The notes beneath the pieces are model-generated. The model was not told the DNA's origin. It made no database searches and was given only the letters and a program-made list of their open reading frames with translations. Both the position numbers and the translations under genes were made by a program. A DNA stretch of 64,000 nucleotides from Adiantum capillus-veneris (taxonomy: Eukaryota > Streptophyta > Polypodiopsida > Polypodiales > Pteridaceae): contig CM043965.1 in assembly GCA_014529385.2 (NCBI GenBank), forward strand, positions 14,636,912-14,700,911, in the 5' to 3' direction. Position 1 is the first letter of the stretch; each line of letters opens with the position of its first letter. Positions 1 through 12,468 of the stretch are shown in pieces.

Positions 1-437
1 CCCTACCCTCATTCCCTGCTAGCTCTCTCCACCTTCGAAGGTGTTTGAGGTCTTGGGACTGAGGCTTGGGATAGTTAAAGCTTTCTTCAAGTTTATGTTA
101 TGTTTGTGATGCATGAAGCTTTCCATCTTCATTGCATCACCTAGGTCACAAGGAACACAAAGACTGTATTGTAACAAGTCTCTCTTAATGGGAGAAATCA
201 TAATACAAATGCCTATTGGAGGGGGGACACGCTCCACATAAATCCGGTCCTCAACTGTTGTCATGTTCTCTAAATTCTCTCTCTTGCAAAAAGTATTGTT
301 CATGCCAAGTTAACTAATTGCTATGATTATGTTGCTATCTTCAATTATGCTCACTCGTTATGCTCACCAAGTTATTTCTCAAAAGTACTCTCATTAATTT
401 CCGCTACTCTCAAGTTAAATAGGCCAATTCCATTACA
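1..437 (+). repeat. 5' LTR of Chromo-1 (3' part only)
   Basis: Identical in length and 99.3% identical to 7144-7580. It ends in the canonical CA at 437, directly followed by the PBS. The U3 and start of the LTR lie left of the window; the full 3' copy is 1594 bp. Confidence 0.95.
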
Positions 438-453
438 TTGATATCAGAGCATT
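438..453 (+). promoter_or_regulatory. Primer-binding site, initiator-Met tRNA type
   Basis: The sequence ttgatatcagagcattt directly follows the LTR end. It resembles the common plant PBS TGGTATCAGAGC, complementary to the 3' end of initiator Met-tRNA, with one mismatch (GA for GG). Confidence 0.85.
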
Positions 454-851
454 TGGTTTCTCTTTTCTTGCTTAAGAAGAGAGGTCCTTAAGTAGCCTAT
501 AAATGGTTGATGTTGTTAATTATAATAGGGTAAGTGGAACTGGGATCTAATATCGGTTTTGTTAAGCCCACTATGTGGGGGATGGCGCACACCTCGGGAG
601 CTTTGGACTTAATAATGGAGTCTTTTTAGACTTGCCTACGGCTTTACCATTATTGAGCCATAAGAAGTCCGAAAGGAGCTAGCCCTTGGCAACTCTGCTA
701 TGTTAGACCTACTCCTCTACTCTCTATAATTAACCACTTTGAGCCATGGGTGTAGATACTTAAGAGCCGATTTTCAAAGGCTAAGAGGAGTGGCAACTAA
801 GGTTATGAATTGCCAAAGCATACACTAAGTATAAACATAAATTTTGTTAGC
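454..851 (+). other. Chromo-1 untranslated leader
   Basis: About 400 bp between PBS and the first plausible gag ATG at 852. No ORF or structured RNA is evident. This is the usual place for packaging and dimerisation signals, but none can be identified by eye. Confidence 0.6.
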
Positions 852-2170
852 ATGGCTGACAATAATCAAGAGAGTAGAATGAACATTGATAGCTTTGATT
901 TTGCACATGAAGGTGCTAATGATGAAGCTCCCATGTTTGTGAATTATCTCATCACTAGGTTGCAGCAAGCTATGGGCAACCCTGCTTTGCAAGCCGAAGT
1001 TACTCAACAACTTCGTGCTTATGGAATTTCCCTTCCTCTCCCAGAGGAGAGAGAGCTTAGGAGGCCTCTTGAAGAGACCCCCAAAATAAGACTCTCTCCC
1101 ATTCGAGAGGAGGAATCCAAAGAGAAAGAAAGCAATGAAAGTCTAAGTTCTTCTGAAGATGTGGCTCCACGAAGACGGCGGTCTAGACGATCGCCTACTC
1201 CTCCCAAGAGGAAAAGAGCAACCTATAGTCCTTCTCCTCATCACTTTGAAAGGCAAGAGAGGAAACAAAGGAAGAAAAGGGCTAAAAGAGGTCACCCTCT
1301 TCTCCTTCTGCTTCACCTTCCTCCTCTTCCGATGAAAGTTATGGCTATTCTCCTAGAGAATACAAGACATCGCAAATCATTTCCTACATGGCGAAGGTCA
1401 CAAAAGCTAAAGAAGTTCAAGGAGGGAGGAAAGAGTATCTCTTTTCTCACCTACGATGGCACCTTTGGTGCTACCGACAAAGTGTTGGCCTTCATCCAGC
1501 AATTTGATGCGGCCTTTGGGGACGAGGGCTTCACAGAGTCCTCCAAGCTACGCCATGTAGCTATGCACTTCCAAAAATCAGCTCGTCAATGGTGGGCTAG
1601 CCTTCGTGGCAATGGAGAAGCTCCAAAGACATGGAAAACTCTACGAGTTTCCATCATGAAGCAATTTCTTCCAAGCGATACTAAAGATAAAGTTCTTACC
1701 GAATGGCGCGGCTTGAAGCTTCTCTCTCATGAGTCTATCAACAAGTATGTAGACAAGTTTTGGGATATACATCTCAAAGCTACTGTCTTTCAAAAGATAG
1801 ACTTTGCCGAGCAAAGACAACAATTCTGTGCAGGATTACCTGAAGAGATGGCCGAATACATCAACTCTCAATGGCCTGGTACTATTACCGAAGTAATCCA
1901 TCACACCATGGTTTCTTCACCATCAATTTCCATCAAGGGGCTAGACGTAATGTCAAGCCCATGGAAAACAAATATAAAAATGATGCAAAGGGGAAATCCA
2001 ATGCTCAAAATAGTTCCCAAGGCACTTCCAACAACAACAACAATCGGTCCAAGGAGAAGGGAGTTTACAAAGGTAAAAACAAACTCTCTCCTGAAGAGCT
2101 TGAAGCTTTTCGCAAGGACCATAAGTGTTTCAAGTGTGGGGAGCAAGGACATGGCTATCGTTCTTGCCCC
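852..2170 (+). pseudogene. gag: Chromo-1 gag (capsid and nucleocapsid), frameshifted
   Basis: Structural protein that packages element RNA in cytoplasmic virus-like particles. ATG 852 is preferred over the TTG at 810. The retrotransposon gag (capsid) domain reads from about 1440 to 1900 (TYDGTFGATDKVLAFIQQF through QFCAGLPEEMAEYI). One frame then ends its similarity and the -1 frame takes over: the zinc knuckle CFKCGEQGHGYRSC (CX2CX4HX4C, 2126-2167) is in the pol frame. Against the related copy at 59.2-60.4 kb on the other strand, one base is missing near 1921-1924. A second irregularity is a stretch from about 1288 to 1425 that reads as Ser/Asp-rich low complexity in the -1 frame but as Leu-rich nonsense in the main frame, suggesting two compensating indels. 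The N-terminus is basic and Arg/Ser-rich. Confidence 0.85.
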
Positions 2171-5100
2171 AAGAAGAATACTCGCAATGAGACTCCTAGG
2201 GCTTCCACCATCGAAGCTCCAAAAGAGGATGCTCATTGCAAAGGATCTTCACTCTCCTATGCTTGGGGAAAGGTAAGAGAGCATGATGCCTTCATCTTGT
2301 TTGACCCTGGCTCTACTCTCAACTTCATATCAATAGAGTTGGCCACCAAGTTGGGCATTCAAGCTTTTGAGATGGGAGATATAGTAATAGCTGACGCAGC
2401 TTTCAAGGGACAGCAAGCCTCCGTTACTCCCTTGATTGGGAAGTTGAGGCTTCATGTCCAAAGCTATGTTGACAAAGAAGATTTCTTCATCTCTCCTCTC
2501 CAACATCAGGATGTTATCCTAGGGGCACCATGGTTTGATCGCATGGCTGCCAACATGAAGTTCCCTGAAAGGAGAATTTACTTCACCTACCGGGGAAAGA
2601 ACATGTATATAGATGCTAGTGAGCGTGGTCGCACTATTCCACTTGTAAATCCTCTTGCTTTTGATAAGTCAATGAAGAGCTCAGTTTCTGCGTACATGAT
2701 TTTTTTCAAAGAGTCTCTAAAAGCTAATAATGTTTCATCAAATGTAAATGATAGGAATCAAGAAGAGTTAGACTTGTCTACTTTTCTAAAAGGATTCCAA
2801 GATGTGTTCATTGATGATATCCCTATGGACCTACCTCCAAAACGAGGGGATGATGACCATCGTATTGAGCTCCTTCCAGGAAGCTCACCGCCTAACAAAC
2901 CTCCTTATCGAGTCTCACAAGCTCAACAAGAGGAGATCATGAGGCAAGTACAAGAGCTGGTAGACAAAGGGATGGTGAGGCCTAGTTCCTCTCCCTTTTG
3001 TTCTCCAGTCCTTTTAGTGCAAAAGAAATATGGTACATACCGTATGTGTGTGGACTATCAAGCACTAAACCATATCACTATCAAAAACAGATTTCCCGTA
3101 CCTCGGGTAGAAGACCTGTTTGATAAGCTACAAGAATCTACCTACTTCAGTAGGATTGACCTTAAGAGTGGCTATCACCAAATAAGGATAGTGGATTAAG
3201 ATATCTTAAAGACCGCGTTTCGCACAACGTTTGGTCTTTATGAATATCTAGTCATGCCTTTTGGCTTGACTAATGCACCAGCTACGTTCAATCGTTTGAT
3301 GGAGAAAATTTTTAGACCATATCGCAAATTCATTGGAGTGTTCTTTGATGATATCATCATCTACTCCAAGTCTTTGGAGGAACATAAGCAACATCTCCAA
3401 GTGATTTTTCAAGCATTGAGGGAGAACAAGCTTTATCTTAACCAAAAGAAAAGTGAATTCTTCCTTCAAGAGATTCAATACCTAGGTCATATTATCTCTA
3501 AAGATGGTATCCAAATGGATCCATCAAAGTTAGAGATAATAAAAGCATGGCCTAACCCAAGAAATCTACATGAGATAAGAAGCTTTATTGGTATGTGTGC
3601 ATACTATAGACGCTTCATACCAAAATTCTCTCAAGTAGCAGGACCACTACACGACTTAACTAAGAAGAACGTTAAGTTTGTATGGACTGCTAAGGAGCAA
3701 AATTCTTTTGAAAAACTCAAAGAGAAGCTTACTTCCCAACCAGTCCTCGTGCTTCCAGATCTCTCAAAGCCATTTGAGGTCCAATGTGATGCTTGTGGTG
3801 ATTGCCTTGGAGCGGTTTTGCTTCAAGAAGGGCATGCCATAGCATATGAGAGCCGAAGGCTCAATAGTGATAAACGAGTCTTGGGCATTTATGAGAAAGA
3901 GCTTTTAGTTGTTCTACATGCCCTAGACACATGGAAGCACTACCTATTGGGGACTCCATTTATCCTACGAACCGACCACCAAAGCCTCAAGTATTTCATG
4001 ACGCAAACCAAGCTTTCCGACAAACAAATGAGGTGGGAAAATTTTCTTTCGCAATTTAATTTCCATATTGCTCACATAGCTGGTAAGCACAATCAAGTTG
4101 CCGATGCACTTTCACGACGACCAAAAGTTAATGCGGTGTCTATAGCTACTCACAATGATCTATCCTCTATGATAGATGAGTATGCTACTGACCCTGACTT
4201 TAGAGACATAATGTCAGCCCTTGCTTTGGGGAAGAAAGAGGAACCATTCACCTTGCAGGATGGTTATCTTCTCCACGGAAATAGGCTATGTGTTACCCAT
4301 TCCCTTCGTGAGAAGGTTATGTATGAATCCCATTCTCCTCCATATGCAGGGCATAGAGGTATTCAACCTACTCTCCGAGGAGTAGAGATGTATTTCTATT
4401 GGCCTACCATGAAAGTGGACATACAAGAGTATGTTTCAAAATGTGTAGTATGCCAAAAGACCAAGTATGATAGAGGGAAGCAACCTGGATTACTCCAGCC
4501 ATTGCCTATTCCAAATTCACCATGGGAGAGTATATCCATGGATTTCATCTTTGGATTACCCAAGTCTATCCATGGGAATACAGGAATATGGACAATAGTC
4601 GACAGGTTTAGCAAGCAAGCACATTTTATTCCTGTCAAAAAGACTATTAAGGCACACCAAATGGCAACTCTCTTCATATCTCAGATTTTCAAGCACCATG
4701 GATTACCCACATCCATCGTGTGAGATAGAGATCCTAGAATGACCAGTAATTTCTGGAAAGGTCTCTTTGAAAATCTAGGAACAAGATTGAATTTCTCTTC
4801 GGCCTATCACCCACAAACGGATGGCCAAAGTGAGATAGCCAATCTTACGATACTCGATCTACTCAAGACTTATATTACCGAAGTAGATCAACGCTCACAA
4901 TGGGAAAAGTACTTACCTCTTGTAGAGTATGCCTACAATAATACTGTACATACTTCTACGGGAAAAGCACCTTTTGAGATCATTGAGAGAAGACCTAAAA
5001 GTCCCTTGCTACTCAAAGTACATGGGAAGATCTTCGCCGCTGATGAGTATAGCCGTGACCTACAAGAATCTTTTCAAAAGATTAGGGAGGCTATAGCCAT

Positions 5101-5620
5101 CTCTCAACAAAGGCAAAAAGCTGTTGCTGATAAGCACAGAAGAGCCTTAATGTTCAAAGAAAATGATTGGGTCTTACTCAAGTTTCCTAAGGCTCGATTA
5201 AGGCAAACGACGGGCAAAAATCCTACGGGCCATCAAAAGTATTATGCTAAACTAGCAAAAAGATACTATGGTCCTTTCCAAATCTTGAAGCCCATCAATG
5301 AGACGGCTTATCAACTCAAGTTGCCCAACCATTGGCTTATACACAATGCCTTTCATGTAAGCCTACTTAAGCCCTACAAAGGAGAGCCACCAACTGAACC
5401 AATTATTGAAGACCCTCCCGAAGTTGAAGACCCAGAAGAGGTGCTACAACCCGAAGCTGTCCTTCGGCATGAAGACAAGGTACTACGACATGGTAAGATA
5501 ATCCGACGGTATCTTATTAAGTTCAAAAATTATCCTTTTGAAGATGCTAGATGGATGCAAGGAGTACAATTTAAGGATAGTATGAACCTTGTCAATGCTT
5601 ACAATGCTACATTAGAGTAA
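2171..5620 (+). pseudogene. pol: Chromo-1 pol: PR-RT-RNaseH-IN-chromodomain, two internal stops
   Basis: One continuous frame with two nonsense codons, TAA 3197-3199 (RT, just after GYHQIRI) and TGA 4721-4723 (IN, next to the second catalytic Asp). Protease: FDPGST motif, Asp at 2303. RT: SSSPFCSPVLLVQKK, VDYQALN (the usual Arg is Gln), LKSGYHQIRI, MPFGLTNAPATF, catalytic FFDD at 3341-3352. RNase H: Asp in QCDACGD, Glu in YEKELL, TDHQSL, VADALSRR. IN: zinc-binding region around 4330-4460, then the D,D(35)E triad at 4541, 4724 and 4832. The C-terminus (about 5460-5600) ends in a chromodomain-like block (RRYLIKFKNYP through DARWMQG), which in chromoviruses directs insertion to modified chromatin. 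All catalytic residues I can place are present; only the stops and the gag shift break it. The chromovirus clade is not assigned. Confidence 0.93.
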
Positions 5621-5986
5621 GCAAATGTACAATTTTTTATTTTTTTTTAATGACTCATGTTTTTGTCTTATAAGACTAGTCCTCTTTTTAATTGTGCACA
5701 AATTTAACTAGTATGCATGCTTAGAATCATGTTTGTGATGACGACGTCTCTCCAACACCAAGTAGAATTTGTCACTCTACTTTGGGAGAATGAAATGGAC
5801 TAAAGAGCAGACATGCTTGCCGTAGCTATGTCTCCCAAGCACCAAATGGATTAGTCATCCATCTTGGAAAGAAGTCGTAGGGTAAAAAAGGGATCCTCTA
5901 CCCGCTAAGTACGATTGACTAATGACTAAGGCTTTATCTCTTCTACCTCATAGTCGAGGACGACTATGATTTCAAGAGAGAGGTAA
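5621..5986 (+). other. Chromo-1 3' untranslated region and polypurine tract
   Basis: No ORF. The tract caagagagaggta at 5973-5985 is purine-rich and lies one base before the TG that opens the LTR, so it is the plus-strand priming PPT. Confidence 0.8.
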
Positions 5987-7580
5987 TGTCATAAAATCTA
6001 ATATCTAACCAACCCAAATGATTTTCTCATATTAAATTGATCACTTAATGTGGGAGAATAAACAGGAACAAGTGTTAAGATATAGATATGTGCTTATAGA
6101 TCTATCTCAACACGGGGCCAATAGTAAAGGGGCCCAAATGGGAGATGGTCTATCAAGAGCAAGGCTAACCAATGGAGCATAAGACCTTAGGGTTAGCTTC
6201 ATTGAAAACCTCCAATAATGTGTGTAAAAGTCCTTTGACCTTAGGTAAGCTAGGGCTGAGCTTGAGGTGGGAACCCGGCCCAAGCTCGAGGTGCTTGTCG
6301 TGCTTGAGGTGCTTGTCATCCTTGAGGTGCTTGATTAAGATGCTTGAGGTGCTTGACTTGGTGCATGATTAAGGTGCTTGAAGTGCCTTGAGAAGCTTGC
6401 CTAAGATGCTTGTTGGAACACCCCCTACTTCAAGTGCTTAGTCATGCTTGATGACTAAGGGGCTTGCTCATCCAAAGTCAAAAAGATCCCTACAAGGAGG
6501 GGGGCGAGCCTACAAGGGGGGGGGGGATGAGAGAGAACACACACACACACACACACACAAGGGAAGCCCCAACTTGAAGAGGCATCAAGGACACTTGTCA
6601 AGTTCCTCCTCATGTTGCCCTCATGGTGTGCCTGAAGCCTATTGGTTGGCCACCCAAGGGGTCCAATGATAATTTAGGATATTTAATTAATTGATTTTTG
6701 CATTTATCAAGTCCTCTCTCTCAAAGGGGAAAGGGGGACACTTGTCCCAAGGCTACCCCTGTTGCTTGTAATGGCTCCTGCTTGTGATTGGCTAGGCCTG
6801 GAGGGGTCCAATGAGCTTCAAGCATGAGCTACAAGGGGGGGTCGACCCAAGCAAGCTAGGGGGGTGCTTAGGGGGTATACTCACCCACACACACTAACAA
6901 ACACTCTCATTGTGTGCTATGCAAAGTGCAAGAGCTCCCTCTCCTTCTCCAAGCAAGTAGAGGTTGAGAGCCTACACCAACACTCTTGGCTATGGAGTGC
7001 AAATCCAACCAAGAACCATGCTTCAATGCTTAAGCTTGCCATCTCCTTCTCCTTCATTACTATGCTATTATGTATGCTAGCAACAAGAGTATGATAAGTG
7101 AGTAACTAATTCTTTCTCCTACGAAATGTTTCTTCTTCCTTTTCCCTACCCTCATTCCCTGCTAGCTCTCTCCACCTTCGAAGGTGTTTGAGGTCTTGGG
7201 ACTGAGGCTTGGGATAGTTAAAGCTTTCTTCAAGTTTATGTTATGTTTGTGATGCATGAAGCTTTCCATCTTCATTGCATCACCTAGGTCACAAGGAACA
7301 CAAAGACTGTATTGTAACAAGTCTCTCTTAATGGGAGAAATCATAATACAAATGCCTATTGGAGGGGGGACACGCTCCACATAAATCTGGTCCTCAACTG
7401 TTGTCATGTTCTCTAAATTCTCTCTCTTGCAAAAAGTATTGTTCATGCCAAGTTAACTAATTGCTATGATTATGTTGCTATCTTCAATTATGCTCACCCG
7501 TTATGCTCACCAAATTATTTCTCAAAAGTACTCTCATTAATTTCCGCTACTCTCAAGTTAAATAGGCCAATTCCATTACA
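5987..7580 (+). repeat. 3' LTR of Chromo-1, complete (1594 bp)
   Basis: Starts TGTCATAA after the PPT and ends CATTACA at 7580. Its last 437 bp match the window start. Inside it are a degenerate cttgaggtg array (6270-6425), a G-run around 6520-6530, and a (CA)n tract (about 6540-6559). An antisense 94-codon ORF occurs at the same place in both LTR copies, which simply reflects LTR identity. No TATA box can be called with confidence. Confidence 0.95.
6270..6425 (+). repeat. Degenerate cttgaggtg tandem repeats in the LTR U3
   Basis: The words gcttgaggtg, ccttgaggtg, gcttgaagtg and gatgcttg recur about every 10-25 bp through this stretch. It lies in U3, where plant LTR enhancers often occur as short tandem repeats; enhancer function is inference only. 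Confidence 0.6.
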
Positions 7581-7750
7581 TGCTTGAATCCATGGTTCCA
7601 TTGATAAGGGCATTGTTGGTCATTTGCATGATCAAGGACTTTAAATCCATAAGGGCATGGTTGGCCATTTGCATGATCAGGGACTTTAAATCCTCCCAGA
7701 GTTTATCGAAGAACTTCATAGCTAGACCATCCCACCCGTGGGATTTTTCC
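7581..7750 (-). pseudogene. Element C downstream ORF, distal part
   Basis: Read on the minus strand this continues the frame that runs out at 21521: across the A insertion it gives ...FVPKTL then GKEKSHGWDGLAMKFF and onward. It holds two copies of a 15-residue unit (DLKSLIMQM followed by a variable N-A-L block) encoded by a 45-bp tandem duplication (7604-7648 and 7649-7693). The ORF is cut at 7580 by Chromo-1. No family is recognised. It lies beyond integrase, where Tat/Athila elements sometimes carry extra or env-like ORFs, but no membrane segment or signal peptide is visible. Confidence 0.6.
7604..7693 (-). repeat. 45-bp tandem duplication inside C's 3' ORF
   Basis: Two adjacent 45-bp units beginning ataagggcat; they differ at only a few bases (cattgttggtc versus catggttggcc, caagg versus caggg). 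In-frame for 15 residues. Confidence 0.85.
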
Positions 7751-7755
7751 TTGCC
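7751..7755. repeat. TSD of element A (TTGCC), lower copy
   Basis: TTGCC immediately precedes the LTR at 7756; the same five bases follow the other LTR at 21516-21520. The frame of C's 3' ORF is restored when one copy is removed. Confidence 0.9.
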
Positions 7756-7932
7756 TATAAGACCTAGGAGACTATGATACTCGATCCACCGCCCTACCAC
7801 CCTATATATAGGCCGGCTCCTAGCCCTAGCCACAATATGGATCCCCAATCCACACTGGTCGAGTCCGAGCCCTTGGCTCAGGTCCCTGACCCCCTAGATC
7901 GAGCCTTGCTCCTTAGGATCCTTATCCTGACA
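7756..7932 (-). repeat. 3' LTR of element A
   Basis: 177 bp, aligned without gaps to 21339-21515. In minus sense it begins TGTCAGGATAAGG and ends GGTCTTATA. Confidence 0.92.
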
Positions 7933-7948
7933 TTACTCCCCCCTTGGA
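7933..7948 (-). promoter_or_regulatory. Polypurine tract of element A
   Basis: Minus-strand ccaaggggggagtaa directly precedes the TG of the 3' LTR, the expected PPT position. Confidence 0.85.
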
Positions 7949-9615
7949 GAAGCGTTTTCGTCCTCGAAAACAAGAGTGGTGATAGACTAATGTGTTCCAC
8001 AGTGGCATCCTTCATGGATCCAGCTGCTGTGTATTTAGTATGAACCGGGTGTAGTAGGAGGTTCAATGAAACCAAGAGTAACATCGTGATTTTCCACATT
8101 GTTGTCCATTTGCAACCGTCATGTGTTACCAACTCCTATCCTACATAGTGTGTAGACTCCATTTAGAACGCATACAAGCATGCTAAACGAGTTATCACAA
8201 CAAAGATGTACCCAAAAAGAGTGCCTCTTTTCACTTTCCATGAAAATAACTGGCTGACGAAACTTATCAACAAAATATAAGTCCTTGACTTGTTGTCAAT
8301 TTTCATTAGTAAACAACCCCACCATAACTAGTGTTCAAGGTTGAAAACCTGACTTATACATGAAGGGACTAAACTTAATCGCAAACATGCTTTATCTAAT
8401 GGTAAGCAAACTCCAAGTAGAGCAATAAATGCTTATTAATTGGATTGCTTGGTGCTAATTTTCCTATCCCCTTGGATAACTGACAATACTAAGGTGTGTT
8501 TCCCCCACGGTTTATAGGCAGTCTTCCCAGATGGCTGGTAAACGGGGATCACAATATCGTACAACATTACTGAGGAATCAACAATGTCCGGAATAACCAT
8601 CGTGGTTAACTTAAAAAATCCACAAGCACCCAAACCGATCCATGACCTCTATTGGTGATTGGTAGACCCAAAAGTAATCTCATAGAGATACTGCACATAG
8701 AGTGCAAAATGCTTCATAAGCAACAACTTGATGAATCCGCATGCCGTTCCAAATCAGCTTTTGCTAAACACTAGGACCCATAACACCTAGTGTGCATGCA
8801 TTTAGCAAAGAACATATCCGAACTTGGATATCCATGATCATTCTTGCCAATACTTATGGCGAATGTGATGTGCATAGCACACCATAAAGAGGAATGTAAA
8901 TAGTTCTGAAAAGAAACTAAATACTTTCAGTTGCAATCATTTTCAAGCCTTGCTGAAATGTTTGAACCATAATAGAAGATGAAACATTAATCACTTTTAG
9001 GGACAAACAATGAAACTTTTTCATTAACAAATCAGAGCCTTGCTATATGTATAAACAAGCATTTGTAATGTTGTTTAGTAGTACTTGTACCTGAACAAGT
9101 CATTCTAAGTATCCGACAATTTCTGGCCACCGAAATTGCTCCTAATACGTCGTGCTGAAAATGGTCTAGAAAACAGATTTGACCAGTACCTAGGGACTTT
9201 GTCGTGACACATACTTGAAATAGTGTGGGCGCCAGTGTCAGTCCCAGAGACTCATATTCACCACATGTGGAATAGTCTCAACTAAGGATGTCTAAAAAAA
9301 GAACATCCTACAAGTACAAGATGTACTTGTGTGTGGAGGTAACTGCAAACACTCTACGACGGGAGTGAGAGGGACCCTCATTAGCCTTGCTCCACACTGG
9401 CTAAACCAAACTCCTTTTCCTAGACCATGTTGCATCCCATGTGACAACATGTGCCAAATAAACCCTACAAGTAGGTCTAGAACTGCATAATGCAAAAACT
9501 TATTTTGGACACTATAGCCCAAATTTCTTGGCTCTTACATGACCTTGTCATTTCTTGTAAAAGCAAAAACGGATGATAACATAGTTTGTGCACCCTACGT
9601 GGAAAAATCAATCAG
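7949..9615 (-). other. Element A internal region, distal part, no coding seen
   Basis: About 1.7 kb with only short ORFs, none resembling a retroelement domain. It contains the nonamer agccttgct three times (8946, 9036, 9383), a motif also found in A's LTRs and in its proximal internal part. Confidence 0.6.
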
Positions 9616-9619
9616 ATGC
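9616..9619. repeat. Candidate TSD of element B (ATGC), left copy
   Basis: ATGC ends at the first base of LTR1 (9620); ATGC also follows LTR2 at 18223-18226. Only four bases are certain, so the assignment is tentative. Confidence 0.6.
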
Positions 9620-10594
9620 CGATGGCCGATTTCTGGAAATCAAAGAAAAAAGGAGAAAAAAAAACTTATTTTTCCCTTGCCAAAGCCTTAGCGACACCAT
9701 CAGAAGGCTTAAGCAATGCCCTGGCCAACCTCACGGCCCTAACTCGTCCATACCCCAGCCTCGCAGGCCTCCATCTCTCTCTTCCCCTCATCCATTCCAT
9801 TTTTCTCTCCCTCTCTCTCTCTCGCTCACAGCCAGGGTGATGGTCACAGGCTGGAGGTGGCCTGGCGCAGTTCATCACCTGCCTGCAGGTGGTTCGGCTA
9901 ATCCTCTCTCTCTATCTCCCTCGTTGCCTACCAATGGCCGATCACACTCTCTCTCTCTCTCTAATATCCTCTCTCTCTTACCGACACCTCGTTGACCCCA
10001 ATGATCCCCCCCCTACTGGCCACCCTCGGCCAGGAGCGGCCTCGAGCACCCACCCCTTCTCTCGCTTTCTCTCTCGCGCTCCCTCAGTGTTGAGCCGCAT
10101 GCGAACTCTCTCTCACGTACTCTTATCCACACTCTTACAGCTAGCCCCACCCGCTCACCTCACCCTTCCCTCGACCTCATTCTCCCTCCCTTGGCCCGCT
10201 AATATTCTCCCTCTCTCCCCACCCCATTGACTCTCTCCCCTCCTCTCATCCTTGAGCTTCCATGCAAAGGGATAATATTCCCTCTCTCTCTCACCACACA
10301 CCCCCCTTACCCCACTTCATTGCCAAAGAAACCCCCCCCCCCCCTCCCTCGCTCTCTTGTCGGAGGCCCGCAAGGGTGTTCCCCCCCCCCCCCCCCCCCC
10401 CCCCTCCCGCCACCTTATTATTCTCTCTCTCTCTCCCTCTCGCTCTTCAGCCAGTGCAGTAAAAGGCCTCCCTCTCTCTCTCTCTCTCGCTTTGTGTCGA
10501 GCCCAAGGACCGGCCCAAGCCTCTCACCACCTCTCTCTCTCTCTCTCTCTTGCTCTCCACCCCTCGTTCTCCAACCCGCGTAGCAGATAAAAAA

Positions 10595-10597
<3 letters not shown>

Positions 10598-10677
<80 letters not shown>
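10598..10677. repeat. (CT)n microsatellite, about 40 units
   Basis: Uninterrupted CT dinucleotide run inside B LTR1; flanking unique sequence matches LTR2 at about 17010-17030, where the run is far shorter. Confidence 0.95.
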
Positions 10678-10678
<1 letters not shown>

Positions 10679-10838
10679 CCCCCCCTATCCACACACACCC
10701 GCCTCATCCTCTCCCTCCCTCACCACCTCACCCCATCCCTCTCCCTCTCTCGCGCGTTCTACACACAGCCGCCGCAGCCGGCCATTTCTCTCTCTCTCTC
10801 TCTTTCGTTCCAGCCCGAAGGCGCAGAAAATTCTCTCT

Positions 10839-10919
<81 letters not shown>

Positions 10920-12190
10920 AACACACCACACACACACACACAACCCTTAACACACCCCCTCGTCTTGCTCACGCTCCACCGCCCTGAGCCGTCGGAGGTC
11001 TACAAAAAAGAAAAAAAAAAAGTTTTTCAGTATACATATATATATATATCTATAAACAGACATTCACACGCACACTCTTTCGTACACACACCCTCACCCA
11101 CACGGCACAACCTCCCGCCTACACACACAAGCTCACATATACGAATACACAAATTCACCTATATACATACACACACACACACACTCCCTCGTCTTACGCT
11201 CTCTCACCGTCTCTAGTGGTCGATAATAGACATTCACACGCACGCTCGCGCACACACATACATATACAAATACATATACACACACACTCACTCTTATGCA
11301 CTCTCACTTATACATGCTCGCGCACTCACCCATACAAACACACGACAAATGTATACGCACGCACTTTTAAAAAAATACAAAAAAGAAGGATCTTACGTCA
11401 TTGAACTCGACAAAAGAAGGAGGACACCCAAAGCACGCACCGCCAACAACAAAAAGGAGAAATGCGCCGAAGGCATGCCCGGACCGACCCAGAAAAGAAG
11501 TACGTGCTACACCGACGCACCGGCAACACACCATTTGCCGGCATCACGCAATCACGATGCCATTTTCAGTAATTTGTAGGTTATATTCATCATTCCTTCA
11601 GTTTTCACCCAAGCCTTGTAAAATTCCCACTTTGTAAATTCCCTCTCTCTAGGTGATGGTTACAAAGGCCCACCTAGAGATTCCCATTTTTTTAATAATC
11701 TCCTAAAACATAGCAAGGGTCAACCACACCGGGCCCACCACTTGCTTTGTCTCCCCGATTAGCTTACAATAATCACACCGGGATTACCATAATCCAAGCA
11801 GCCAACACCTATAAATTGACACTGAGAGGTCACTATCGAGGGGGGGGCAGTTCATGAGAGGTCAGCACTTGGTAGAGTGTAGTGGGAAGAGTTGACACTA
11901 TTGGCATCACGAGGAGGGGGCTTGTGTGTTGGTTTGCCTTGGGAATTGCACCATGCGAAGGGAGCCACGTCCACCTCTCGATTCCAATGGTCGATTGACA
12001 CACGTATACACGCTCTTGGTGGCAAGCTTCACAATCATTGAGTCGTCTTAGAGAACGCACCAAATAGTTGCACTATCTTTTCTCCCTACCTCTCTATCAC
12101 CACGGTGTGCCGCCTCGCTGGAAGGAAGTTCATTGTAAATACTGCAGAAATAACTCTCCCTCACACCCCCGAGGGCTTTCTTCATTTGCA

Positions 12191-12295
<105 letters not shown>

Positions 12296-12449
12296 GTTTG
12301 CGGTGTTCATATCATCGTGGTCTGCGTCCTAGCCGCTCAAAGCTAGGTGGTGCCCCCTGTTCACTTTACCGTGGCAGGCTTGAGGCGTGCCATTCGGCCC
12401 CCGACGTTTTAGAGGCCGTCGGGATTCGGGGTTCGCTTTTCTCCTGTCA

Positions 12450-12468
12450 TTTGGTGCCCCCACTGAGG
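12450..12468 (+). promoter_or_regulatory. Primer-binding site of element B
   Basis: tttggtgcccccactgagg follows the CA of LTR1 directly. A TGGTGCC-type PBS is typical of Tat-lineage plant gypsy elements rather than of Met-tRNA-primed ones. The exact tRNA is not assigned. Confidence 0.75.

Larger units (their letters stand above)
1..7580 (+). mobile_element. Chromo-1: Ty3/gypsy chromovirus, left end outside window
   Basis: Autonomous-type LTR retrotransposon with a partial 5' LTR, methionine-type PBS, gag, pol in the order PR-RT-RH-IN-chromodomain, PPT and a complete 3' LTR. Bases 1-437 match 7144-7580 without indels and with only three substitutions (positions 245, 355, 371), about 0.7% divergence. 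At a commonly used plant LTR rate of 1.3e-8 per site per year this is roughly a quarter of a million years. The base after the 3' LTR starts TGCTT, the expected right-hand TSD; the left one is outside the window. It sits inside element C, since C's 3' ORF is cut at 7580. The coding region is broken (see gag and pol), so this copy cannot move itself. Confidence 0.95.

Noticed and set aside
19-303. Antisense 94-codon ORF repeated at 7162-7446
   Set aside because: It recurs only because both lie in the LTRs of one recent element; no codon-level evidence of selection can be drawn from 0.7% divergence.
9586-9619. Alternative start of B LTR1 at TGCC (9617)
   Set aside because: Would need a 3-bp indel against LTR2 and leaves no TSD; start at 9620 aligns without a gap and gives ATGC on both sides.
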